Source: Holacanthus passer
Taxonomy: Eukaryota > Chordata > Actinopteri > Pomacanthidae
Direction of reading: 5' to 3'
NCBI GenBank assembly: GCA_025331565.1
Contig: JAFREQ010000092.1
Coordinates: 62,001 to 126,000 of the forward strand
Length of the DNA stretch: 64,000 bases
The notes under the pieces are model-generated. The model was not told the DNA's origin. It worked only from the letters and a program-made list of their open reading frames with translations, and searched no databases. The translations under genes were made by a program, and so were the position numbers. Shown in pieces: positions 51,871-64,000 of this stretch; positions within the stretch are counted from its first letter, which is position 1, and every line of letters starts with the position of its first letter.

Positions 51871-52564
51871 CACAGAACCAGACCACTGGCTAAAAAGATT
51901 GTTTTCCACTTGACATTTTGTTATTTGCACTTGTTTTATTTTCATGCTTTCTGTAATTGGACTGGTCAAGTAGCTGTCATAAGACAGGAATGGTGATTGG
52001 TGGTCTGCTGTTGTATTGTTGTCTGTGACTTGCTGTATGTTTGTCCCTGAGCCATGTGGATCACTGTTTTATCACACTGTCTCTCTCCTTCATACACATA
52101 CAACAGACTGTCTTACTGTCTTTACCCTGTTAATGGAATCAAATGTTTGATTCATGGTTACTCAGAAGACCAATAATATCACAATGTTATCACTGTTAGA
52201 GGAACATGAGGAAACTTTGGCTGTTCTTTATCAGTTCTTCTGTTCACACCAGAGACTTATCTACAAATATTGTTGATTTTAAAATGACTGTTGGAATCCA
52301 TGTTGTTCTTAGTGTAAGCATTAAAACGCATCTTCAGCTTATCAGATCAAATCAAGAGCATCATTTTGGCTGAGCATTACATGGTTGCCCATAACATTAC
52401 AGTTTAAAAGCTGGAAAGAGACTCATTCATACCCACATAATCTACATTTTAAGGACTGTGGAAAGGAAGTAGAAAGGGGAGAATATGCAAACTGTACTTA
52501 GACAGGATCCCATAAAATACTTAATAATAATAATAACAATTTAATAATATATAGTTAGAGAATT

Positions 52565-52790
52565 TAGTCCACTTGTTTCAAACTTGAGGGTTGGGCCCCT
52601 CCAAAGGGTGAGGATATAAATCTTAGGGGTCATGAATTGATAAATGGGAGATGAAAGGAGGAAAAGGCCTGTTATACAACATTATATTAATTTTTGCACT
52701 TTTGTTTGATATTGCTTTTATGGTGAAACGTTTGATAATCTTACATTATTGAGCTTCAAACAATTATTTAAATGAAACCAGGTTTTGCTG
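52565..52790 (+). mobile_element. decayed hAT-like MITE, relative of 55184-55381
   Basis: It shares GGGCCCCTCCAAAGGGT, ATAAATCTTAGGGGTCAT and a CTTCAAACAATTATTTAAAT segment, in the same order, with the 55.2-kb element. Its terminal repeats are no longer recognisable. Confidence 0.6.
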
Positions 52791-53049
52791 CTAACATTTG
52801 TATACACCCTCTTACAAAAGACAGTCTGGTTATGGTGGGCACCATCTCTGCATGTGAGAGTCCTGCAGGATTTAGGCCACACAGACCAGTTGTTGGAGTT
52901 GAAACCATTTTTTTCAGTCTGCACCAAACCAGAGGCGTTTAACTCTTTAACCATACGATGACCTAAATAAGGAGTGAACCCCTGCAGAGCCGCGGCTTAG
53001 CTGAGGGATTGACACACTGATAGACTGGATATACCATGCTCACACTGGT

Positions 53050-53070
53050 ACACACACACACACACACACA
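53050..53070 (+). repeat. (CA)n microsatellite
   Basis: A perfect CA run of about 10 units. Confidence 0.9.
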
Positions 53071-54909
53071 TTAAAGCACTTTGACACATGTTTACACTCG
53101 TTCACAGTGGGTATATGTGAGCAAGCAGCAGCAAACACATACAATTGCACTCCCTCATCTTTATTGATCACTAATTAAAATCATATACATTTGTATTATT
53201 TCTGTGCTTCTGACCGAGACGGCTAGCAGCTATCACGACATTAAAATGTCTTTTCAACTGGTTGAGTTGTTAAATGATTGGCAGCATGGAAGGGTTTGGG
53301 GGTGGGGAGAAAGAGGGCTGGGAGATAGCAGATTTAGAAGAGAGAGTTTTAAGGTTGTTGGAGGATTTGGGGCGAGGCTGCACAGGGGGTGTCTGGGTTA
53401 GAGGCGTAGGAAGTGGGGGAGAGGGGCAGTGAAGACAGCAAGGCATGGGTGAGGAAGGGGCGAGGCAGGCAGTGGGAATGATACTATGGTGATGGAGGGT
53501 GCAGAGGGAAGCAGAAGGTGTTGTCTTAAACATATGATGCATCAGTATAGAGACATTTTTACTGTGTCTGACATCGGCATTAGTCTTCTATTCATTGCAG
53601 TATAACTAATACATGCACAAACACACAACATAACCTCTAAACAAAAGGTCATGTCAGATTTTGATGCTCTGGAGGCTTGGAATTCTTCCTTCTAAAGAAA
53701 AGAGAGGCTAATATAATTCAAGTGGCATGTGAGTCACTTGAATAAGTCTCAATGACGTCATACTGATTTTTATGACTGTCAACATTATTTTGACAGCGTT
53801 GTGGAGAGTATTTTGAATCTACTATGCATGTTTTATTACCACAGTCTCGATGAAATTACCTTTTTAATGAGAAGGATAAAAGAGGACAATGAATGTGGCA
53901 TTTTGCAGCTTTGTGGCAGCTTAGTAGTGTTTTGCATGCCGTCTGAATAAAGCATAGAAAGGATGAGAGAGGATGAAGAGATGAGAGAGGAGGAAAGAAA
54001 AGAAAGGGAGCTATGAAGATGAAGAAAAAGAGAGAAAAGAAGGAGAGAAGAGAACAGCAGAGGGATGAAAAGAGGAATATATCTCATGCCTATGTTGTAG
54101 TTTTAATGGTTTCACCTCCAACACTTGTGCCTGTTTTTGCTGTTCAGTGCTTTTCCAATACAGGTGACCAGTGATGCAGTGGCCCCAATATTTTTTTTAA
54201 AGTGTTATTTAAATTACTAACATCAATTCATGTCCTAAAGTTTAATGCCAGCCTTAAAAGGTTTTTTTTCTGTTCTTAAAAGAGAGAATTGGTGTATTGA
54301 TTGAAATCTAATTCCCAATTAGTTGAGATCCCAATAAACTCTGGTTCATGCTGCTCATGTAAAAACCAAAACAAGTGCGTGTACAAGACAACGTCATATC
54401 AGGCTGGATATAGCATTGACATACAGCACCACCTAGTGGACTAAAGGCGTTTTTGCAACTTTAATATGACTATAATCATCTGATCTCCTCTCCTTGTTAA
54501 ATGGTGAAAATGGTTTGTCATGCTGAAATTGATGACATTTAGCATGCAAAACTATCACTTTGACTAATGTAAACTAATTACATTACATTAAAATTACTAC
54601 CAGCACCGCGTGTACTTGTGTAATTTACATAGAAAGTACAACCAACAACAACAAAAATCACAATTATCATTACCATATCATTATCACAAATGAAGATAAG
54701 CTGCACATGTTATGAACCTCAGAGACACTCCAGCAGGATGCTTCATGTTCATACAGTTACACACATTTGACCTGTTTGTTATTGCTGACTGCTGGTGATT
54801 TAGAACATGTCATCAGCAGCATTGAAATATTTCCTCTTCTCTGCTGTAATTGATACTGTACTTTGTCCTTGGAACAGAGCACTAAGCTAAACAGAGCATC
54901 AATTAGGGA

Positions 54910-55616
54910 CAGTGGTGGAAGAAATACTCAGATCCTTTACTCCAGTAAAAGTACCAGTACAACAATATAATAATACTGCTTGATAAGTCCTGCATCAAAA
55001 ACTCCACTTAAGGTTGTACAGAGAAGTATTATCAGCAAAATGTACTTAAAGTATCAAAAGTAAAAGTACTCATACTGGAAAACAAATGCACCTGTAATTG
55101 AAATGTCATTATTATATCTGACATTATTAGATTGTTAGCTGGTCGAGATGGAGTTGATATACATTAACTGATATGGTTTAGTCCAGTGGTTCCCAGCTTA
55201 GGGGTGGGGCCCCTCCAAAGGGTCACAAGATAAATCTGAGGGGTCATTAGATGATTAATGGGGCATGTGAAATATTGGATAATATATCTCTCTGGGTCTC
55301 AAACAGTTATTTAGAAACAGAGCCCACAAAAACTGACAAATATGACTTTTGGTAAGTGATAGCAAAGGGTTGGGAACCACGGGTTTGATCCTTAACAAAA
55401 TATTGTCTTTTATATGCTGACCACATGTTGTTTAAGGTAAAACCTTCATCTGCAAAGTCAGTATTAGCTCCAGCTGTCATGTCAGAGTAGTAAAAGTAAA
55501 AAGTACTTCCCTCTAGATGCTAGTAAAGCACAAGTATAAATGAGCAGAAAATAGAAAAGTAAAGTCAAGCACCTCAAAACTGCACTGAGTAATTGTACTG
55601 GTTACTTTGCACCAGG
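54910..55616 (+). mobile_element. non-autonomous DNA element of teleost type, split by a nested MITE
   Basis: The left end reads CAGTGGTGGAAGAAATACTC followed by runs of TAAAAGTAC. The right end reads TAATTGTACTGGTTACTTTG then CACCAG, an imperfect inverted match. The interior includes TAGCTGGTCGAGATGGAG and AAAGTACTTCCCTCTAGATG, segments I associate with a very common percomorph repeat. It is interrupted at 55184-55381 by a second element. It has no ORF. A full-length inverted relative lies at 37824-38226. Confidence 0.75.
55184..55381 (+). mobile_element. hAT-like MITE nested inside the 54.9-kb element
   Basis: It is about 198 bp, starting CAGTGGTTCCCAGC and ending GGTTGGGAACCACG, so the ends form an imperfect terminal inverted repeat. 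The flanks GGTTTAGT and GGTTTGAT look like a diverged 8-bp target duplication, as expected for hAT elements. The interior carries GGGGCCCCTCCAAAGGGTCA and TCTGAGGGGTCATTAGATG. It has no coding capacity. Relatives lie at 52565-52790 and 63892-64000. Confidence 0.7.
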
Positions 55617-56131
55617 GTCTGCTCAGGCTCAAAATGTTGCACTTAATAATTCATTCTGAGGCTGTCCATTCTAAAGCATACCTGCACAATAATCAAACCA
55701 CGTACATCCCTGTCCTGCCAGGTCATCCACTCAAATATGAGGAGTCCTGCAACCGAGAAACACTGCGGTATACATCTCTCACTCTCTCACATGAACAATG
55801 CACATATAGAATGAGTTATATGATGATAATCAAAGCTGCTCAAATAAAAGACGTCACACATTGTTCTGTCAATATTCCAGTCCAACTGAAAGACAGGGGC
55901 AGGAATCAGCTCATACTTGTTTATTACAGATTGATCAAAACCAGTGTCGATGCTGGCTGATAGGTACACCAGTGTTTTACAGACTGCATATGTACATGTG
56001 CATATTTTTTCATTGGAGTTTTAAATCCTTTTTTAATATTAATATATATTAAGTTAGTTATTACTTGTGAAATTAATCAAATAATTAAATTAATTTCATT
56101 TATTTATATTTATTTATTTATCTTAAGTTTA

Positions 56132-56152
56132 CTCTCTCTCTCTCTCTCTCTC
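56132..56152 (+). repeat. (CT)n microsatellite
   Basis: A CT run of about 10 units followed by TATATGTATATA. Confidence 0.9.
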
Positions 56153-57350
56153 TATATGTATATACTTTATATGAAACCTGATTTAATGGTTATAATAATA
56201 ATGATAATAATAATAATAATAATCAACGTGAAGCCTTCAGAGGCTGTGAGACAAACTCACAGGACTCAGTAACTCACTCATTAACTCACACTTTCCTTCC
56301 CTCGCAGCCTCTTACTCTCTTTCTTTCATCATTCCATTCTTTCTGGTTTCCTCTTTCACCTCCATGTTTGTGTGGGGATAAGCCTCTGGGTGATGCTTGC
56401 TTCATTGTTCAATAAGTTGTTGCCCTCTGATTTTCAGCACCTTTCTACTTGTTGCATTACTATTATGCAAATAGAGAGCAAATGGACACACACATACGCG
56501 CATGCACACAGACAGACAGACAGACATGAGTGTGACAAATGTAAAATTTCCTCCTAGATGGGACAAGGAAATGTGTAAGTGTGCCTGTCATTGTCCGACC
56601 AACAAATGCACTTTAGTGAAAGAAAGAGGCCATTACGACTGACTTCAAAGTATCTGACTGAACGTAAGAAAACACAGACACAGGAAATAGTGCTTTTGTT
56701 TTTCTGTATGTGAAGGTTGATAAAGAACACGTTCAGCCTGCTACACAAATTAGAGCAGGCCTGAATTGTGACTGAGTATCTGTGTCTGTGTATGAAGGCA
56801 CATACTATTGCACGTTCACTAGAGATAACATGAACACAGACATCAGTTGATCTTCAAACACAATAGGTGTATGTAATATGGGTTATTACACCAAATTCCT
56901 GTAGGTTTGTAATACTATTGATTAGTGCTAACAAAACACACACATACTGTATAGTACAGACTGCAATGCAATATACCACTGATCTTTTCATTACACTCAC
57001 ATATACTAACATTCAGGTTATATTCATATTGATTTTATGTAAGCAGTTATTTAAGATAAAGAGTCTTTATATCTGTACTATAAAAAAATATGAATTGTGT
57101 TTCAATGCAAATAGGGCTTTACATAATATGTCATGTCTCCTGCTATGCTATTTGTACCATTTTTTTGTCTTGACCATAAATAAATCTTGATACATATTGC
57201 ACTCAGAGAGTATCACCTCTGCCAAAGCACCACAGTCCCATATATTTTAATTTTCAAGCAGGAAAACTGAAGAACCTTTTGAAGAGCAATGTTTCATGAT
57301 CAAACTGCTAAAATGTGGAAAAATGACCTGTCTCACAATATTAAAAAAAC

Positions 57351-57682
57351 AGTTTCACCTTTTGGGAAAATGCTTTCTTGTCAAGAGTTAGATAAGAAGA
57401 TCAATACCACTCTCATGTCTGTACAATAAATATAAAGCTACTGGTAGCGGCTGATTAACTTTGCACAAAGGCTGAAAACAGGGGAATATAGTAAGATCAA
57501 GAAATTGCCTCACCTGTAACATTACATTTGTACATTTTTGTACATTGCTTTGGACACAGCCAGGTTGTTTATTTCCCATGTTTCCAGTCTTTATGATAAG
57601 CTAAGCTAATCATTGCAGGCTCTAGCTTTGTATTTGGTTTATAAATATGAATGGTATTGATCATCCCAAAATGTCAAGCCAT
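57351..57682 (+). mobile_element. short TIR element of teleost type
   Basis: The left end AGTTTCACCTTTTGGGA pairs with the right end TCCCAAAATGTCAAGCC as an imperfect inverted repeat. The interior has AGAGTTAGATAAGAAGATCA, ACCACTCTCATGTCTGTAC and GCTGAAAACAGGGG, which I recognise from an abundant percomorph repeat. It is about 330 bp and non-coding. Both flanks are A/T-rich. Confidence 0.6.
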
Positions 57683-58016
57683 CCCTTTAAAACATACTTT
57701 TAAAAAAGTCTTTGATCCACGTCAAAACTTCTACTTGACCTTCCATCCTTGACTCTCCCTCTCTGTCTCAGCCTCCCATGTTATCTCTCTTCCCTCTGCT
57801 CATTTCTGCCACTCATCTCACTTGTATTCAACCCTTTCATTCCTCCATCAGCTCATTCTTTTCTTCAGCTGAGTCTCGATCAGAGAGATTAGACCTTAAG
57901 TTATTTCAATACTCTAATACACACTCACATACTGCTGGATGTCCACACAAAACACTCCTCAGTCACTTCCCTGGAGGTGAATGGAACAGACAGCAGGGCG
58001 AGACCACGGAGAGGGG

Positions 58017-58018
<2 letters not shown>

Positions 58019-58054
<36 letters not shown>
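58019..58054 (+). repeat. (CA)17 microsatellite
   Basis: A perfect CA run in the intergenic region. Confidence 0.95.
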
Positions 58055-58058
<4 letters not shown>

Positions 58059-59553
58059 TTGGAGGCAGGACTGCTGAAAGGTGATCGGTGCTGGAGAACC
58101 ACAGTCTGTGTGTGTGTACATGTGTAAAATCTATTACTATAGAAGAGCCACAGGAACTAATGGTATTTCCTGTGTTTTACATGTGACTGTATTCATTTAT
58201 TATAATGGAAACAATTTTCTAATTTTCTTTGGTCTACAAACAAAATCATTTCAAACAATAAAGATTTCAGGACAAGCTATGATAACTGGTCATATTTGTC
58301 ACCATTTGATGACATGGCTATTTGTGTGGAGCACAGTTAATTACTTGATAAAATAAATAATTCATTTTACTAATTTTGCCCATTTTATTTTCATTTGATA
58401 TTTCTATCTTACCCACACAGTTGTATTTTTTGTAATCAACTGAATGGAGGTAAAGGAAAAAAAGGTTTTGGGGTTCAACACATTTTCCCCAGTGCAACAT
58501 TCAGAATTGTTGGAAAGCTTAATTTTATTAAACATTTAGCATTAATTCCTGTTTTCTATTTTCAGAAACCTTTCAAGATCTGTGCTTTGTATCTGTGTCT
58601 TTCAATCAGATCTTTTCGAAGTATCAAGTGGCAATGAAAACTTGCTGGATAGCAATAGTAATGGCTACATTGGTGCACAAATCATATTATAAAATATATT
58701 CAGAAAAACACCTCTAAAATTGTGAGATATCTACATTATTTTGGGCTATTCTTTAGGAATGCATAGTATTGAAAGATGTGACTCAATATTGATTTTGTTT
58801 AATCATCATCAAGTTTTCAGAAAGATGACTTCATATTAAATACGCTCAGTCACATATCTTGGAAATATAACATTAAATGAGTAACTTCCTATTTTACAAT
58901 TACAGATGATAAAATGCCTTTTTGTTGACAGACATAGTGGCGTTTGGATTTGACCGGTGGCACTTTGAAATGGAACGATGTTGCAGACAGCTCATAACAG
59001 GAGTCAAATGAGTCTATCGACAACACATTACATTACATCCATAATGAGAATGGGTTGGCATAGCGGACCAATGTAGTGATTACACATGTTGATGTGAGAC
59101 TGGGTTGCTGATTCCTCTGTCTGAAGCCCTCTGACTTAACATAGTCAATCACACTGTGACTATGAGAAATGAGAAATGTTATTGCAAAAACCTAATTTTT
59201 GGTCAGATGCAATCAAAAGGAGGGTGGTTTATAGTCAGTATCTGTGTTGTAACTGTTAACTGCTTTTCTTGAGTTTTCTATTTGGTCAGCTTTGCATTTT
59301 ACTCAGGCGATGGCTCATGAATAAACTGACTATGAAGATAGAATATAGACCTCAAAGTAAGTTCAGACTGAATGAAAGTACAATGGAGGAGGTATGATAT
59401 ATAAAGACAAGACAAAAATAGGAGTGGATTTTAAACTGATTTTAAACCTTTATCCCTTTTGTCATCAGGATCTGCACAGAGACACACAGAGCACACAGAC
59501 TGCAGCTTGGACTATTGACTCAACAAAGGGTTCTGACCCTTGGCATGATTGCT

Positions 59554-59556
<3 letters not shown>

Positions 59557-59586
<30 letters not shown>
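59557..59586 (+). repeat. (CA)15 microsatellite
   Basis: A perfect CA run in the intergenic region. Confidence 0.95.
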
Positions 59587-59589
<3 letters not shown>

Positions 59590-60017
59590 CCAAGACTACA
59601 CAGGTCTGTAATGATTTCATCATGTAGCAGGATATCCTACCACCACAATATAAACACTCAAAGAGGGTCCAGGGGTCTCTCCTTACTTCCCCTTCCCCCT
59701 GTATCCCTTTCTCCACCATTCAGTAACCCCTCGTCTCCTTTCCCCTCTGAACCCAGGATATGTTCGCTTGTTTAAAACATGACAGCAGCAGTAGCGATCT
59801 TTTTTTGGTCTGACAACTCGGCGATGTGGCTCCTGGAACAAAAGCTGAAATTTCACCTCACTGAGCCTGAAATAAGTTTAACAGTGCTGTCAATATTAAA
59901 AATACTCATTTCTGACTTGAAACACCAGAAAGGAGCCAAGTTGAGGTTCACCACCAATAGTGGTGTTTGTTCATTATCTTTCTTGACTGTGATAGATCAT
60001 CATTTTTATACCCTCTG

Positions 60018-60521
60018 TAGTGTTGAGCTCAGTGCACATTTCTTATTACTCTAGTAATTACATTATTTTACTAATTACTCAGCAGTAAAAGTAATGTGTT
60101 ACATTACTTGTCACTTTACTTTCATTACAGTCCAGCTTAGACGAAGATGCCTTTAAACAACTCAAAATCCTCCACGCCCACACGTCACATCTTCTCTATG
60201 GTTGTGTGGTTTTACAAGCCTTACAGCTGTGCAGTTACACACCCTCCGGCTCAAAACTCAAAGGTGACTCATGAAACCTGTGGCTAACGCCAGGTGACCA
60301 GGTAAGCCCCTGTGCCAAGCTAGCACATCCCGACCAGTTTGTCCACTGAGGGCAGACAGAGCAAACCAGTCCTAACCCTCCATCTAACTCTCAGTGAGAC
60401 AGTGACCAAGCTGACCCCCAACTGTCACAGCAAAGGAGTGTTACTGGGAATTTCTAATTGTAATCCCATACACTACTTTTTACTGAAAAAAGTAATCACA
60501 GTAGTGTACAGCCCAACACTG
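60018..60521 (+). mobile_element. hAT-like non-autonomous element, about 504 bp
   Basis: The left end TAGTGTTGAGCT and right end AGCCCAACACTG form an inverted repeat with one or two mismatches. Both arms carry GTAATTACA/TTACT-rich sequence next to the ends, as in fish elements starting CAGTGTTGGG. Flanks ACCCTCTG and ACTCTTCA are at best a decayed 8-bp duplication. The interior is unrelated unique-looking sequence without an ORF. Confidence 0.5.
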
Positions 60522-61504
60522 ACTCTTCATCATGACAAATAAAAGGTAGGAATTCACATAACATATTGTCTACCAGCCGTTTGCACATATTTGGTTGGCC
60601 AGCAGTGTCTTGCTGGAGGGCATCACATTGTGTTGGGCCCAAAGCTGAGCAAGGTTCAACATTTTTGCTGAGGTCCTCCATGTCAGCACCCTGGCTCTGT
60701 CTCATTGAAATGAATGAAGACCTGGTGTTTTTTCTTGTAGTCCTGTAGTCTTGTAGTCTGTCTGAGCCGCTATGGGGACTTAAAGGAATCATTTGCTTTG
60801 GTAACCACAAACCCAGTGAATATGCAGCTTCTGTGCTACTGTTAACATTGTGTGAGTGAGGACAGGAAAGAATTACGCCTGCAGCAGATTGGCTTGTAAA
60901 ACCATTATTCTTGCATGTTTTTGCGTAGATCTTCTTTTTCTGTAGTCACATAAATGATCACTCAGATTTTGGGTTGAAGATCTTAAAATGTGTGTGTGTG
61001 TGTTTGTGTGTGGGATCACACAGACTTGTTGCATGTTTGGATCAAACAGTGTAATTTTAGGAGTTGGTTGTATTGGCCAACAATGTGAATAAATTACTGA
61101 GAGGTTCCTTCCTGAGAATCATCTTCCACTCTGCCAGATGGTCAGACTCTTACACACTTCCTCTTTCTTTCTCTTTCTTTCTCTCCCTCTTACTCTGTGT
61201 TTGTGTGTGTCCCACTTGGCCTCACACCTCCAGACAGGATATTGATGTCAGTTTCATTTTGAAATGAACACACTGACAGTATTTAACCAAGATGATGCCA
61301 GCATTCCTTATGGAACTGTGGATAAACTGCAGGCAAAAATTAAAGGGTTTTTACCTTTACCTTACATTAAATTAGCATTTAACACATTAGAAATGTTGAT
61401 GACACTAACTGAGGAAATATAATATTCACAGTTCCAAAATCACACACACCACAAGGAACCCCAAATACTTTTGTACTCAGGCTAACTCCACCTATCCCTG
61501 TTTC

Positions 61505-61785
61505 CAGGTGTTAGAGAGTACTACTGAGTTGTTTAAAGCCTTTTGTGTGTCCAGAGGAAGCTGTGAGAAGTCTGATAAATTACCTCACGTGACATTCATT
61601 TGAGGCAGTGTTGGTTGGAGCTGAAGACTACAAGTTTGAAAATGACAAAAATCTGGGGGGTGGAGTTGGAAAGAAGTGATGTTGCCAAACTTCTATAGTC
61701 TGCTCCTCATCTTGTGAGGCTAGTGGCTAGCCACCTGAATCTCTGAAAAACTGTTGCTAGTTCCATTGCATTGTGGGTGATGTAG
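61505..61785 (+). repeat. dispersed repeat, copy B (see 940-1230)
   Basis: The same ordered blocks as at 940-1230 occur in the same orientation, about 60 kb apart, with similar length and different indels. No terminal repeats or target duplications could be fixed confidently. Confidence 0.75.
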
Positions 61786-63891
61786 GCACAAGGTGAATAA
61801 CGTGTTGAATAAAAACAATGATGGCCCCGGCTCATCTTTTTAAAAAAAATGGCCATTATGTTATGAGAGTGCAGTGCTCAATCTGTGGAATACACCTTTA
61901 ACTGAACTGAGAACACGACCACACCAATATTTTAACACACTGACTGTGAGATGTTGCACATAAAGAGTAGCACAATAACACAAAACAGCAGAGCAGAGCC
62001 ATAGGGCCACAAATGTGACAGCTTGGCCAAGAGCTGAAAGTGATTTTTGAACTTCTTAAACTAAAAACCTTTACAATAGTTGACTCTTATAATTCTGGAT
62101 AGATTCACAAGTCTGCAAGTACAGTATGTGAGACAAGTAGAACCCCTGCTTTCCTTCCTACTATTGAGCAGGATATTAACATTAGATACAATGTAAAATT
62201 AAAACATTTCAAGAGTGAAAATAAAATCTACATAATTTGTGCTGTATATATATATATATATGTTACAATACACACATTACAATAGTTACAATATATTTAT
62301 ATGTTACAATAGTTACAATACGTCAACTGGTAATATTTATATTTAATATTGCACACATGGTCCCTACAAATGGAATAAATAAATAAATAATGGAAACGAA
62401 TGAACTATATTGTCAGCAAACGTTTTATTGATACGTTCAGTATCAACATTTTGTGACTTGCCATATATTGACAATACTGTCCCGTTATGTTACTTGACAA
62501 CATATTCTGGTCAGCATTATGTTTCCATCAAATATTTGTTTTAGTGAATTAGTAGACAGGTTTGGTGAAAAGGAAAGGGCACTCCCTCTCATGTACCAGG
62601 TGCCAAAAACTACGCCGAGCAAATCACACGCATGGTCAGGTGCTTGTCAATAGACATAATAATATTAATAATAATGCTAATATGAGACAAGCTTCAGAAA
62701 TGTGGGTGTATTTTCTGAGCCAGCAGAGGTCCTGACTGTGTCGCTGCCCAGCCAGAACCCACTGGCCTATTGTTTGTGCAGCCTACCGTCCAGCCAACTG
62801 ACCGGACGTTTACCTCCATTACCTCGCTGTGTTTACCTCCACACTGGGCCCAGAATAACCTGTCACTCAGCAGCCACTGTTCACCCATTTCCTCCAATAG
62901 CGTGACTCTGCTGTACGAGGGGGCGGGAACTGAGTTAAAACAGGATAGAATGAGGAAAACAAGATGTGACAGAGAGGAGGGTTTCACAAAGGACAGGAAA
63001 CACAGAGACATGTCGGAGAGAACAGAAGGGAGAGATGGAGGGAGAGATAGAAGGAGGAGAGACGGTGGCAGGGCTGAAAGAGAGACAGATGAAGAAAGAG
63101 AGGGAGAATGCAAGAGAGGAGGAAGGACGGAGCAAGAAAGTACAGATGGAGTAATGAAGAAAGAAATGCAGAGAAACAGAAAAAAATATTCCTACTCCAG
63201 CTTTGAAGTCTCACTTTCAAACACAAAGCGGTTTGTTGTGATTATGATATGATTTGATAAACAGCAGTGAGTCGCTGTGAGCGCCCTGACAGATGAAGTG
63301 ATGAAAGTTTTCTTACAACAGAAGTGAGCCAAAGCTTTAGGTCTTTAACAGCGTTAGTCAGCAGACAGACAGACACAGCTTTGATCTCCAACTTTGATTC
63401 AAAGTGGAGATCACAAATCATGATTCTCAAATATAATTTGAGTATTATATTTATCTCATTGTTAAAAAAAAATATATTACAAATGAATAAACATATAATT
63501 CTCAAAAGGAGCACTTCATGGATTGTTTACTTTGAATTTTGTATTTTTATTGCATGGTAGACTTGTGTATATCATAACACAGGTTACAAGTATACAGGTA
63601 TATGTATGCATGCTATGTATTCCCCAGAGCATCTCTTTGACCCTAGGACCATCCAATGAGGCTTGAAGGATAATATAAAAATTACAAATAGTTACAAGTA
63701 GAATCTTGTCATTAATTAATGAATGCAATTAAGTGGAATTATCCACTGAGACAGGAGTTATGTTAAGTATAGACACCAAGATAAATATGAAGTCAGAAAT
63801 TATGTTTTTGCATTTGAAAGTCATCAAGTAATCCAATCTAATCTAAATCCAATTGATATTTCAGAAAACACCCAATTTAATGCTGATCTAC

Positions 63892-64000
63892 TGCTTTGGT
63901 TTCCAACCTAGTGGCCAGGGCCCCCAAAGAGTTGCCAGATAAATGTGATGGATTGACAAATCACTAAAGCTGCACTAGTCAGTATTTTCATATTAATAAA
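63892..64000 (+). mobile_element. partial, diverged hAT-like MITE at the window edge
   Basis: TTGGTTTCCAACC, GGGCCCCCAAAGAGTTGCC and AGATAAATGTGATGG follow the order of the 55.2-kb element. It is truncated by the end of the window and too diverged for certainty. Confidence 0.4.

Larger units (their letters stand above)
48067..64000. other. upstream intergenic region without a recognised gene
   Basis: About 16 kb beyond the map4 promoter. The longest ORFs (50854-51324 and 62770-63252) are low-complexity Ser/Pro/Leu or Arg/Glu-rich readings of simple sequence and have no recognisable domain. The content is mainly dispersed repeats, listed separately, and AT-rich unique sequence. Exons of a neighbouring gene could be missed if small. 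Confidence 0.6.

Noticed and set aside
62770..63252. 160-residue Arg/Glu-rich ORF
   Set aside because: It follows a polypurine tract, and the charge pattern comes from GA-rich DNA.

Overview
The window looks like nuclear DNA from a ray-finned fish, most likely a percomorph teleost. It is AT-rich and intron-rich, dense in CA/GA/GT microsatellites, and carries several repeat families typical of teleost genomes: L2/Maui-like LINE tails, tRNA-derived SINEs, hAT-like MITEs and a relic of a restriction-like-endonuclease non-LTR retrotransposon. It has no bacterial gene layout, operons or CRISPR array. Family names for repeats come from recognition by eye, not from a database search.

One protein-coding gene can be supported: the 5' part of map4 (microtubule-associated protein 4), on the minus strand. 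A probable non-coding first exon and CpG-rich promoter lie at about 47.8-48.06 kb. Coding exons follow at 26100-25911 (start codon and conserved MAP4 N-terminus), 9702-9616, 8642-8565, 6637-6398 and 446-1, the last being cut by the window edge. These five pieces join in frame without a stop to give the first 347 residues. Every coding intron is phase 1, so each of the three complete internal exons could be skipped without shifting the frame. The microtubule-binding repeats expected at the C-terminus lie beyond base 1.

The introns are about 21.7, 16.2, 1.0, 1.9 and 6.0 kb. They hold the repeats, and a few repeat-free stretches look constrained by their composition. Intron 1 contains the REL-endonuclease relic (33.65-34.63 kb, two nonsense codons) abutting an L2-like tail, plus two further repeat-family copies at 37.5-38.2 kb.

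The region from 48.1 kb to 64 kb lies upstream of map4. I see no convincing gene there. It holds a degenerate minisatellite, SINEs, a MITE nested in another MITE (54.9-55.6 kb), two more TIR elements, and a weak promoter-like cluster near 62.9 kb. I found no unknown multi-gene system. The most useful leads are the microsatellite acting as the polypyrimidine tract of a map4 exon, the phase-1 cassette layout, the REL-endonuclease relic and the nested or paired repeats.
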